Assembly (NCBI GenBank): GCA_964521285.1
Contig: CAZFQS010000020.1
Coordinates: forward strand, 1-60,044
Direction of reading: 5' to 3'
Length of the DNA stretch: 60,044 nucleotides
DNA from: G020354785 sp964521285
GTDB lineage: Bacteria; Bacteroidota; Bacteroidia; Bacteroidales; UBA10428
The notes beneath the pieces were generated by a model. The model worked only from the letters and a program-made list of their open reading frames with translations. It did not search any database and had not been told where the DNA came from. Position numbers and translations under genes: made by a program. Below, piece by piece: positions 52,214 through 59,648 of the stretch; the stretch's first letter is position 1, and every line of letters starts with the position of its first letter.

Positions 52214-52788
52214 ATTATTTTAATTATAACGCCGTTTTTAAGCTGATATTTTTCTTTACTTTCAGGGCATATGGCAATTTGTTCCTCGTTAAAATCCAGC
52301 CGGTGTCCGTATTCACTCATCCAGCCGATATGTTTTGCGGGATTTCCTACAACTAAAGAATAAGGTTTAACATCTTTTGTAACCACAGCTCCGGCTCCTA
52401 CAAATGAGTATCTGCCAATATTTTTGCCGCATATGATAGTAGCATTAGCCCCTATAGTAGCACCTTTTTCAATAACGGTCTTCACGTATTTATCTCTTCT
52501 GACTATAGCACTTCTGGGATTGTTTATATTAGTAAATACCATCGAAGGGCCAAGGAACACATCATCTTCACAGATGACGCCTGTATAAATTGAAACATTA
52601 TTCTGTACTTTAACGTTTCTGCCAAGCACAACTTCAGGAGAAATTACGACGTTTTGTCCAATATTACATTTTTCTCCGATTATGCAATCAGGCATAATAT
52701 GTGAAAAATGCCAAATTTTCGTGCCTTTTCCAATTTGGCATCCTTCATCAATTACTGCTGTTTCATGAGCAAAATATTCTTTATCCAT
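52210..52788 (-). CDS. wbpD: UDP-2-acetamido-3-amino-2,3-dideoxyglucuronate N-acetyltransferase (WbpD-like)
   Basis: 192 residues, left-handed beta-helix of hexapeptide repeats. The family-specific opening YFAHETAVIDEGCQIGKGTKIWHFSHIMPDC is that of WbpD. FTNINNPRSAIVRRDKY, the hexapeptide core GATIGANATIICGKNIGRYSFVGAGAVVTKDV and GNPAKHIGWMSEYGHRL follow. It acetylates the 3-amino group installed by WbpE to give UDP-GlcNAc(3NAc)A. It is 5 bp after wbpE. In P. gingivalis related pathways add other acyl groups at this stage, so acetyl is assumed, not shown. Confidence 0.92.
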   Translation of the reverse strand: MDKEYFAHETAVIDEGCQIGKGTKIWHFSHIMPDCIIGEKCNIGQNVVISPEVVLGRNVKVQNNVSIYTGVICEDDVFLGPSMVFTNINNPRSAIVRRDKYVKTVIEKGATIGANATIICGKNIGRYSFVGAGAVVTKDVKPYSLVVGNPAKHIGWMSEYGHRLDFNEEQIAICPESKEKYQLKNGVIIKII

Positions 52789-52793
52789 AATAA

Positions 52794-53924
52794 TTATTTA
52801 CTTACAAAATCAATTACTGATTGTGTGATATAGTTCATTTGTTCTTCATCAAGTTCTGTATGCATTGGTAATGAAAGTACGGTCCTGCTGAGTTCCTCGG
52901 CAACCGGGAAATCCCCTTTTTTATAACCCAGAAAGGCAAATGCTTTTTGCAAATGTATTGGAACCGGATAATAAATCATAGAGGGGATACCTTTTGAATG
53001 CAGATACTCTTTAAGCTCACCCCTGTTGATGTCTTTTATCCTTAATGTGTATTGATGAAATATATGGTTAGAATAAACGGCACGCAATGGTATAATAATA
53101 TTGGGAACGCCCTTAAATGCATTGTCATAAAAATCCGCTGCCTTTTGTCTGGCCAAATTATATTTATCAAGGTATTTTAATTTTACACTGAGTATAGCTG
53201 CCTGAATTGCATCCAATCTCGAATTAACACCAACCATATCATAATAATACTTGACTTTCATGCCATGGTTGGCAATAGTTCTTATTTTTTCAGCTAATGC
53301 ATCATTGTTTGTAATTATTGCTCCTCCGTCACCAAAGCATGCCAGATTTTTTGAAGGGAAAAACGAGGTACATCCGAGATTACCAATTGTAGAGGCTTTC
53401 AATTTTTCATTGTTTTTAAAATAAAAATCACAACCCATTGCCTGTGCAGCATCTTCAATAATATATATATTGTATTTGGATGTAATGTCAATAATTTTTT
53501 GCATGTCTGCGCATTGTCCGAACAAATGCACAGGGATAACAGCCTTTGTTTTATCTGTGATAGTTGATTCCAGAGCAGCCGGGTCAATATTGAATGTATT
53601 TTGATCTACATCTGCCGGCACGGGTTTAAGTCCGAGAAGAGAAATGACTTCTGCAGTTGAAATAAAGGTAAAAACAGGTGTAATAACCTCGTCACCGGGT
53701 TTTAAGTCTAATGCCATTAAACTGACCTGTAATGCATCAGTGCCGTTTCCACATGCAATAACATGGTCTGCTTTAAGATATCCGGCCAGTTCGTTTTCAA
53801 ATTCTGTGATAACAGGACTTTTAACAAAAGATGCAGAATCAATAACATTTTGTATGGCATTATTAATTTCAGTTTTTATTTTAAGATATTGAGCATTAAG
53901 ATCTACCATCGTGATTTTTCGCAT
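52794..53924 (-). CDS. wbpE: DegT/DnrJ/EryC1 aminotransferase (WbpE/PorR-like)
   Basis: 376-residue PLP enzyme expected to aminate the 3-keto sugar from WbpB using glutamate. PLP-site features are GNGTDALQVSLMAL near residues 60-73, IEDAAQAMG (Asp at about 158) and the Schiff-base Lys192 in SFFPSKNLACFGDGGAI, followed by ANHGM and NSRLDAIQAAIL. The adjacency to WbpD and the typical MVDLNAQYLKIKTEI opening place it in the WbpE group. Its P. gingivalis counterpart (PorR) is needed for anionic LPS and for surface anchoring of type IX cargo. First gene of the leftward operon. Confidence 0.92.
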   Translation of the reverse strand: MRKITMVDLNAQYLKIKTEINNAIQNVIDSASFVKSPVITEFENELAGYLKADHVIACGNGTDALQVSLMALDLKPGDEVITPVFTFISTAEVISLLGLKPVPADVDQNTFNIDPAALESTITDKTKAVIPVHLFGQCADMQKIIDITSKYNIYIIEDAAQAMGCDFYFKNNEKLKASTIGNLGCTSFFPSKNLACFGDGGAIITNNDALAEKIRTIANHGMKVKYYYDMVGVNSRLDAIQAAILSVKLKYLDKYNLARQKAADFYDNAFKGVPNIIIPLRAVYSNHIFHQYTLRIKDINRGELKEYLHSKGIPSMIYYPVPIHLQKAFAFLGYKKGDFPVAEELSRTVLSLPMHTELDEEQMNYITQSVIDFVSK

Positions 53925-54067
53925 GATATTTTATTCTTAAAATTATCTACTAATATAATATTTGGTGACGAATAATAACTATTTAATAATATTAATTTAA
54001 GTCTTTTCTTTTTGCAGTTAATAAACAGATGATGTGTTTTTATAAGTATTTAATGATTATTATTTAT

Positions 54068-54075
54068 TAATTTTG
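54068..54075 (+). promoter_or_regulatory. -7 type promoter element for the HU/SPOR gene
   Basis: TAATTTTG matches TAnnTTTG 44 bases before the TTG start at 54120, which supports that start over later ATGs. Confidence 0.5.
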
Positions 54076-54119
54076 GACAAGGTTATATTTATAATAATTG
54101 TAAAAAATTCTTTAAAAAA

Positions 54120-55154
54120 TTGGATATTGCTGTCTTTATTAAGGAATTGATTTTGAGGAATGAATGTGTTATACTACCCCATTTCGGAGGATTTATTACA
54201 AGATATCGTCCTGCAAATATTGACCCCGGGGAAAAAATATTGACACCTCCTTCAAAGGAGATTGAATTTCGAAAGGATTTAAAAAAGGATAATGGGCTTC
54301 TTGTAGATTATATAGCAAAAAAGAAAAAAATATTTATTACAAGAGCCATGAGATTAATTCAGGACTATGTAAATGAAATTAATGCTAAACTTAACAGGGG
54401 TGAGAAGGTTGTACTGGAAGGTATTGGTTCATTTGTAAAAGACTTAAGCGATCAGGAGATTAAGTTTTTTTCTTTCAGGGATGAGAACTATCTTATTGAT
54501 TCATATGGATTGATGAATCTTGAATTATCGGAATTGGAAAAATCTGTTAGTCCGGACGACACGAATCTTCAAATTCCACCTGTTAAAGTTATTAACTGGA
54601 AAAAGACGGGAATCTGGGTGGCCTCAAGTATTGTAATATTAATTTTATTATTGATTCTGATAATTCCTTTAACAGATTCCAAATATAAGGCTAATTTAAA
54701 TTTTAATTTTTTATTCCCGGGTAAACCGGATAGTATCAGTAGTGAGGAAAATGAGAAGATCATATTCGGAAAACGCAGAATAATAAAACAGGATTCTGCA
54801 AATGATTTTGGACAACTAATTGACAATGCCACCAGAAAAGAAGTTGCTCTTTTTTATAGTGAACCTGAAGATAATAAAGATGAAGATTATAAAGATGAAG
54901 ACTATAAAGATGAAGATTTTATAAGCCAGTCAAATAAATATTACCTTGTTGCAGGAAGTTTTAAAAGACTGGAAAATGCTGAGAGATTAAAATCTGATTT
55001 GTTAAATGACGGATATAATCCACAAATTCTTAAGACCGAAAACGGCTATTTCAGAGTTACACTTTCTTCATTTGACAACCTTAATATAGCTATACGTGAA
55101 CTGGAAAGAATACGCAAGGGATTGAAGAAATCTGTGTGGATTTTGAGTATATAA
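54120..55154 (+). CDS. HU-CCDC81 and SPOR domain protein
   Basis: 344 residues starting with TTG at 54120. The N-terminal MDIAVFIKELILRNECVILPHFGGF is the standard start of this family, and no ATG precedes the domain. Residues about 1-70 and 75-140 are the two CCDC81-like HU domains (GEKVVLEGIGSFVKD). A transmembrane helix lies at about 163-183, followed by a periplasmic linker with a triple acidic KDEDY repeat (253-267), and a C-terminal SPOR domain (about 273-344, YYLVAGSFKRLENAERLKSDLLNDGY) that binds denuded septal peptidoglycan. The architecture suggests a link between cytoplasmic HU-like domains and the division site. Confidence 0.85.
   Translation: MDIAVFIKELILRNECVILPHFGGFITRYRPANIDPGEKILTPPSKEIEFRKDLKKDNGLLVDYIAKKKKIFITRAMRLIQDYVNEINAKLNRGEKVVLEGIGSFVKDLSDQEIKFFSFRDENYLIDSYGLMNLELSELEKSVSPDDTNLQIPPVKVINWKKTGIWVASSIVILILLLILIIPLTDSKYKANLNFNFLFPGKPDSISSEENEKIIFGKRRIIKQDSANDFGQLIDNATRKEVALFYSEPEDNKDEDYKDEDYKDEDFISQSNKYYLVAGSFKRLENAERLKSDLLNDGYNPQILKTENGYFRVTLSSFDNLNIAIRELERIRKGLKKSVWILSI
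54876..54920 (+). repeat. Three 15-bp coding repeats (KDEDY)
   Basis: Units at 54876, 54891 and 54906 read AAAGATGAAGAYTWT with only one or two differences, encoding three acidic pentapeptides in the linker of the SPOR protein. Near-identity suggests recent slippage and possible length variation between strains. Confidence 0.9.
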
Positions 55155-55157
55155 TGC

Positions 55158-55961
55158 CTATTTAATAACCTTTATTATCCAGATATCCTGCTGAGGTTTC
55201 CCGTTTGATTTACCTCCCTCAATGAATTCCAGTATTTTATTAGGAGAAATTAATTTCTTTATATATTCAGGGGAATGAAAAGCTGAAAATGTTCTGTGGC
55301 CTTCCCTTGTTTTACCTCTGACAACAAGTTCTCCATTATTGAATTTGTTGATCTCTTCCTTTGATAATTTATACAGGAATGCTTTCCCCTGGGTTGATAA
55401 TAGTATAATTGCATTTTGTTTTGCAATTCTTAATAGTTCATTAAACCATTCTATATGATTTTTTTCAGAAAGGTGTGTAAAAACTGATATACCCAGAATT
55501 ATATCAAATGAGCTGTCATTAAATGCCATTGGGGGCCCCAGATTATTTTGTGAAAAAACTATCCCTTTGATATTTTCCCTGCACCATTGTATTGAATCTT
55601 TATTATAATCAGTACCGTAAATCTTGCATGATTTATCGAGCAAAACAGGAAGATGTCTTGTAATTCTTCCGGGGCCGCATCCCCAGTCAAGAATATTAAT
55701 ATCTTTAAATATAATGTGTTTTTCCAGCATTGATACCAGTGATCTGCAGGTTTCCAGACCGCCATAAAAATATTTATTATAATCCATGCGGAAGGATTCA
55801 TAAATGAGGTAGTCAGGGGGTAGCGGGATATCAGGATTACTTATTCTGAAAATTTTATTATTATTGATATTGTTAAGATAATGACAAAAATATCTGACCT
55901 TGTCTCCGAAGTAGATTAAACCTAGATTTCTTAAGATTGATGAGAAAAATACTCTAACCAT
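55158..55961 (-). CDS. Class I SAM-dependent methyltransferase
   Basis: 267 residues. A Rossmann methyltransferase with motif I ILDWGCGPGRITRHL (about 92-106), GTDYNKDSIQWC at the acidic end of strand 2, SFDIILGISVFTHL (motif post-II) and IILLSTQGKAF. The preceding 90 residues, rich in Tyr and Phe (PPDYLIYESFRMDYNKYFYGGLETC), are unusual and may form a lid. The substrate is unknown; some relatives with a similar front part occur in LPS/glycan clusters. It converges with the SPOR gene across 3 bp. Confidence 0.8.
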   Translation of the reverse strand: MVRVFFSSILRNLGLIYFGDKVRYFCHYLNNINNNKIFRISNPDIPLPPDYLIYESFRMDYNKYFYGGLETCRSLVSMLEKHIIFKDINILDWGCGPGRITRHLPVLLDKSCKIYGTDYNKDSIQWCRENIKGIVFSQNNLGPPMAFNDSSFDIILGISVFTHLSEKNHIEWFNELLRIAKQNAIILLSTQGKAFLYKLSKEEINKFNNGELVVRGKTREGHRTFSAFHSPEYIKKLISPNKILEFIEGGKSNGKPQQDIWIIKVIK

Positions 55962-56061
55962 TTATAATCGGAGTTAATAAACTTTTTCTAAATATTTTCA
56001 GAAGAAGCCTTTTGTAATCAATTGATTTACAGTATAACAGTCAATATCTGGCAGAATGATA

Positions 56062-58095
56062 TTAATTAACCTCAGAACCTTCTTCAGTTGTCTCTTCTGG
56101 TGTAATGAATGTTAGTTTACCTCCGGAATCTACAGCCATTAAAATCATACCTTGTGATTTAATACCTTTAATATTCCGGGGTTCAAGGTTAGCAAGAATA
56201 ATTACCTGTTTCCCGATAATATTGTCAGGTTTGAAATCTTCAGCAATTCCCGCAACTACTGTCCGCGTGTCCAATCCTGTATTAATTTTCAATTCCAGCA
56301 ACTTATTGGTCTTAGGTACTTTTGCTGCTTCCAAAATCGTTCCCACCCTGATATCCAGCTTTGAGAAATCATCAAAATTTATGTTTTCTTTTTGTGGTTT
56401 GATTTTAGCTTTGGTTTTGTCATTATTTGTTTTCACCTTTTTTAATTTTTTAAGTTGTACTTCAATATCTGAATCTTCTATTTTTTCAAACAGTAAATCA
56501 GGTTTATTTATTTTGTGCCCGGGAGGCAGTAGGTTTATCTTGCTGATTTCGTTCCACGCAAGTTTTTTAATATTCAGAAATCCGGCCAGTTTATTTGCAG
56601 TATAAGGAAGAAAAGGATCAACTATCGCAGATATGTTGGCTGTTATTTGCAGGGATATGTTCATGATAGTCTTAACCCTGGACTCATCTTTTTTTATTAA
56701 GTTCCATGGTTCAGTATCTGCAAGATATTTATTTCCTAACCGCGCATAATCCATGGCATATTTTAATGCTTCTCTAAAACGGAAATTCTCAATACTGTTT
56801 TCTACAGAGGTCTTTATTTTTGGTATTTGATTAATTATTTTTTTGTCGTAATCAGTGAGTTCATTAATATCAGGCACTTTGCCTTTGAAGTATTTATGCG
56901 TTAACACAAATGTGCGATTAACAAAGTTACCCAGAATGGCGACAAGTTCATTATTATTTCTTGTTTGGAAGTCTTTCCAGGTAAAATCATTGTCCTTTGT
57001 TTCAGGTGCATTGGCACATAGTACATAGCGAAGAACATCCTGTTTATCTTTAAAATCTTTCAGGTATTCGTATAACCATACGGCCCAGTTACGCGATGTT
57101 GAAATTTTGTCTCCTTCAAGATTCAGGAATTCATTTGCAGGCACATTATCAGGTAATATATAGCTGCCTTCGGTTTTGAGTATTACCGGGAATATAATGC
57201 AATGGAATACAATATTATCTTTCCCGATAAAATGGACCAGTCTGGTTTCTTTGTCTTTCCAGTACTTATCCCATTCATTTGTTAATTCTTTGGTTGCTGA
57301 AATATATCCTATCGGGGCATCGAACCAGACATATAACACTTTTCCTTCGGCTCCTTTCACCGGAACAGGAATACCCCAGTCCAGGTCCCGGCTTACAGCA
57401 CGTGGCTGAAGACCCTGATCAAGCCAGGACTTACACTGGCCATAGACGTTAGCTTTCCAGTTTTTATGATCATCAAGAATCCATTTTTTTAAAAAACTCT
57501 CATGCTTATCTAATGGTAAAAACCAGTGTTTAGTTTCTTTTAGTACAGGTTCGGAACCACTGATTGTGGATTTTGGATTAATTAAATCAATCGGACTAAG
57601 TGATGTGCCACAGCTCTCACACTGATCTCCATAAGCAGAGTCCTTTCCGCAATAAGGACATATACCTGTAATATATCTGTCGGCAAGAAACTGATCAGCT
57701 TCTTCGTCGAAGTATTGTTTAGTTGTCTTTTCAATAAATTCTCCCTTTTCATACAAATTGCTGAATATTTCTGATGCCAGCTGATAGTGTGTTTTGGCGG
57801 TTGTTCTGGAATATATATCAAAGGAAATTCCAAAATCCTCAAATGCTTTCTTATTCATTTTATGATATCTGTCTACAATATTCTGGGGAGTTACGCCTTC
57901 CTGCCTGGCTTTAATGGTAATTGGAACACCATGTTCATCTGAACCGCATATAAAAAGAACATCTTCATTTTTAAGCCTTAAATATCTTACATAAATATCA
58001 GCAGGAATGTATGCTCCTGCCAGATGCCCTATATGTATTGGTCCGTTTGCATACGGAAGTGCTGCTGTGACAAGATGGCGCTTATAGTTTTCCAT
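56062..58095 (-). CDS. metG: Methionyl-tRNA synthetase
   Basis: 677 residues, class I, charging tRNA-Met. It has the HIGH-type motif PIHIGHLAG (about 20-28), a zinc knuckle CPYCGKDSAYGDQCESCG (about 143-160), the KMSKS-equivalent GDKISTSRNWAVW and the anticodon-binding helical domain. A C-terminal tRNA-binding/dimerisation domain of EMAP/Arc1p type follows (about 575-677, FDDFSKLDIRVGTILEAAKV). Full length for the fused form. A Lys-rich linker (about 545-570) connects the last two domains. Promoter at 58162. Confidence 0.97.
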   Translation of the reverse strand: MENYKRHLVTAALPYANGPIHIGHLAGAYIPADIYVRYLRLKNEDVLFICGSDEHGVPITIKARQEGVTPQNIVDRYHKMNKKAFEDFGISFDIYSRTTAKTHYQLASEIFSNLYEKGEFIEKTTKQYFDEEADQFLADRYITGICPYCGKDSAYGDQCESCGTSLSPIDLINPKSTISGSEPVLKETKHWFLPLDKHESFLKKWILDDHKNWKANVYGQCKSWLDQGLQPRAVSRDLDWGIPVPVKGAEGKVLYVWFDAPIGYISATKELTNEWDKYWKDKETRLVHFIGKDNIVFHCIIFPVILKTEGSYILPDNVPANEFLNLEGDKISTSRNWAVWLYEYLKDFKDKQDVLRYVLCANAPETKDNDFTWKDFQTRNNNELVAILGNFVNRTFVLTHKYFKGKVPDINELTDYDKKIINQIPKIKTSVENSIENFRFREALKYAMDYARLGNKYLADTEPWNLIKKDESRVKTIMNISLQITANISAIVDPFLPYTANKLAGFLNIKKLAWNEISKINLLPPGHKINKPDLLFEKIEDSDIEVQLKKLKKVKTNNDKTKAKIKPQKENINFDDFSKLDIRVGTILEAAKVPKTNKLLELKINTGLDTRTVVAGIAEDFKPDNIIGKQVIILANLEPRNIKGIKSQGMILMAVDSGGKLTFITPEETTEEGSEVN

Positions 58096-58161
58096 TTTAA
58101 ATCAAAGACTTTTAACTGGTATTTATTTTTCTGTAAAGTACATAAAGATTTATTAAATTGC

Positions 58162-58169
58162 CAAAGATA
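58162..58169 (-). promoter_or_regulatory. -7 type promoter element for metG
   Basis: The minus strand reads TATCTTTG (TAnnTTTG), 66 bases upstream of the metG ATG at 58095. Predicted leader is about 60 nt. No T-box-like structure was recognised in it. Confidence 0.4.
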
Positions 58170-58208
58170 TTCAAACCTGCTGATTTAAGAAAGAAAATTC
58201 GTTAGCCT

Positions 58209-59111
58209 ATGATTACACCTCCATTTTTAAAGGAAAATGATACTATTGCTATTGTTGCTCCGGCAGGCAAAATAACAGAAAAAAAGATAGCAAGGGCAAT
58301 TAAGATTTTTAACGATTGGAGTTTAAAAGTTGAACTGGGCAGGAATATTTATAAGAGAAAGAATACTTTTGCCGGTAATGATAAGCAACGCAGAGACGAT
58401 TTCCAGAATGTTATTGACATGGAGGATATTAAAGCTGTTATTTGTGCAAGAGGTGGTTATGGGACTTTAAGAATTATTAATAAAATTGATTTTAAAAAGT
58501 TCAGGCAGAATCCGAAGTGGATTGTAGGATTTAGTGACATTACAGTAATTCATTCTTTTTTGCAGAAGAACATTAAATGTGAGAGTATTCATGCTGTAAT
58601 GCCAGGGAATTTTCCTGAAAATGAAAAGGGGAGCAAGTCGCTTAACTCATTAAAAAATATTTTGTTCGGAGGAAAAGCAGAATACGTGATAAACTCACAT
58701 TTTCAAAGCAGACAGGGGGAAACAGAAGGTGTATTAATAGGGGGTAATTTATCAGTTTTGTATAGTATGCAGGGAACCAGCCTGGAAATTGACACAAAGG
58801 ACAAAATACTTTTTATTGAAGATGTGAATGAATACCTTTATCATGTTGACAGAATGATTTCAAACTTTAAGTTAAGCGGAAAGCTGGATAATTTAAGAGG
58901 CCTGATAATCGGACAGATGAACAGAATGAAAGACTCACCCGTCGCTTTTGGAGAAAGTGCTTATGAAATATTATATAGAGCTGTTGAAGAATATAATTAT
59001 CCGGTTATTTTTAATTTTCCTGCAGGGCACATTAGGCCAAATATGGCCTTAATTTTAGGCAGGCGGATTAAAATGTCAGTAGACTCTCAAACAAGTAAAA
59101 TAATCTTTTAA
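58209..59111 (+). CDS. ldcA: LD-carboxypeptidase (peptidase family S66)
   Basis: 300 residues. It removes the terminal D-Ala from tetrapeptide muropeptides during peptidoglycan recycling in the cytoplasm. The Ser-Glu-His triad is visible: Ser109 in VGFSDIT, Glu in FIEDVNEYLYHVDRM (about 200), and His in PAGHIRPN (about 277). The N-terminal VAPAGKITEKKI and GGYGTLRII segments are typical. No signal peptide. It is followed by yraN after 16 bp, so the two are probably co-transcribed. Confidence 0.94.
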   Translation: MITPPFLKENDTIAIVAPAGKITEKKIARAIKIFNDWSLKVELGRNIYKRKNTFAGNDKQRRDDFQNVIDMEDIKAVICARGGYGTLRIINKIDFKKFRQNPKWIVGFSDITVIHSFLQKNIKCESIHAVMPGNFPENEKGSKSLNSLKNILFGGKAEYVINSHFQSRQGETEGVLIGGNLSVLYSMQGTSLEIDTKDKILFIEDVNEYLYHVDRMISNFKLSGKLDNLRGLIIGQMNRMKDSPVAFGESAYEILYRAVEEYNYPVIFNFPAGHIRPNMALILGRRIKMSVDSQTSKIIF

Positions 59112-59127
59112 ACGTTAACAGTATCTT

Positions 59128-59493
59128 ATGTCAGAGCATATTGAACTTGGGAAAAAGGGAGAATTGATAGCAGTTGATTATCTTAAGTCCCGGGGGTATA
59201 AGGTCCTGGAGATGAACTGGAGAACAAGACATAAAGAAATTGATATTATAGCTCTTGATAAAAATGAAATAGTTTTTGTAGAAGTTAAAACGCGGAAGAA
59301 TAATTATTTTGGTGATCCTGAAGAGGCTGTGAATTTAAAAAAACAGAAATTTCTGATAAATGCTGCCGAAAATTATATTATTACAAACAAGATTGATCTG
59401 GAGGTACGTTTTGATATAATCTCAGTTATTGGCGAGGGCAGTAAATATAATATTAATCATATAAAGGAAGCTTTTTGCCCGGGCATTAGCTAA
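59128..59493 (+). CDS. yraN: YraN family protein (UPF0102), putative endonuclease-like fold
   Basis: 121 residues. The family pattern is complete: GKKGELIAVDYLKSRGYKVLEMNWRTRHKEIDIIALD followed by IVFVEVKTRKN and the DPEEAVNLKKQKFLINAAENYI helix. The E..E/D-x(n)-E-x-K arrangement (GE, EIDII, EVK) resembles the PD-(D/E)xK nuclease core, but activity has not been established for most members. It follows ldcA closely. Confidence 0.93.
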   Translation: MSEHIELGKKGELIAVDYLKSRGYKVLEMNWRTRHKEIDIIALDKNEIVFVEVKTRKNNYFGDPEEAVNLKKQKFLINAAENYIITNKIDLEVRFDIISVIGEGSKYNINHIKEAFCPGIS

Positions 59494-59578
59494 ACTTTAA
59501 AAGGTCATTATTTTTTTTTATATCTGTAACCAGGAATAATGCTCATAAATTCATGCATTTTTGAAGTTGTAATTCATT

Positions 59579-59645
59579 TTTACATAAAATATTAATTTTT
59601 ATTAAAATATTTATGTAAATTTGAAGTATAATTACAAATTTACAT
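59579..59645. promoter_or_regulatory. Nested palindromes over the promoter of the AAA_14 ATPase gene
   Basis: TTTACATAAA (59579-59588) and its exact complement TTTATGTAAA (59610-59619) form one pair. ATGTAAATTTG (59613-59623) and CAAATTTACAT (59635-59645) form a second, perfect 11-bp inverted repeat with an 11-nt centre. The core TTTACAT thus appears three times in alternating orientation. The second palindrome includes a -7 element TAAATTTG (59616-59623) and ends 3 bp before the ATG, which is where an autoregulating repressor would bind. Confidence 0.7.
59616..59623 (+). promoter_or_regulatory. -7 type promoter element for the AAA_14 ATPase
   Basis: TAAATTTG matches TAnnTTTG 26 bases before the ATG at 59649, giving a leader of about 19 nt that begins inside the palindrome centre. 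Confidence 0.5.
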
Positions 59646-59648
59646 AGT

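Noticed and set aside
54876..54920. CRISPR-like array
   Set aside because: Only three contiguous 15-bp coding repeats without spacers; no CRISPR array or cas gene seen anywhere in the window.
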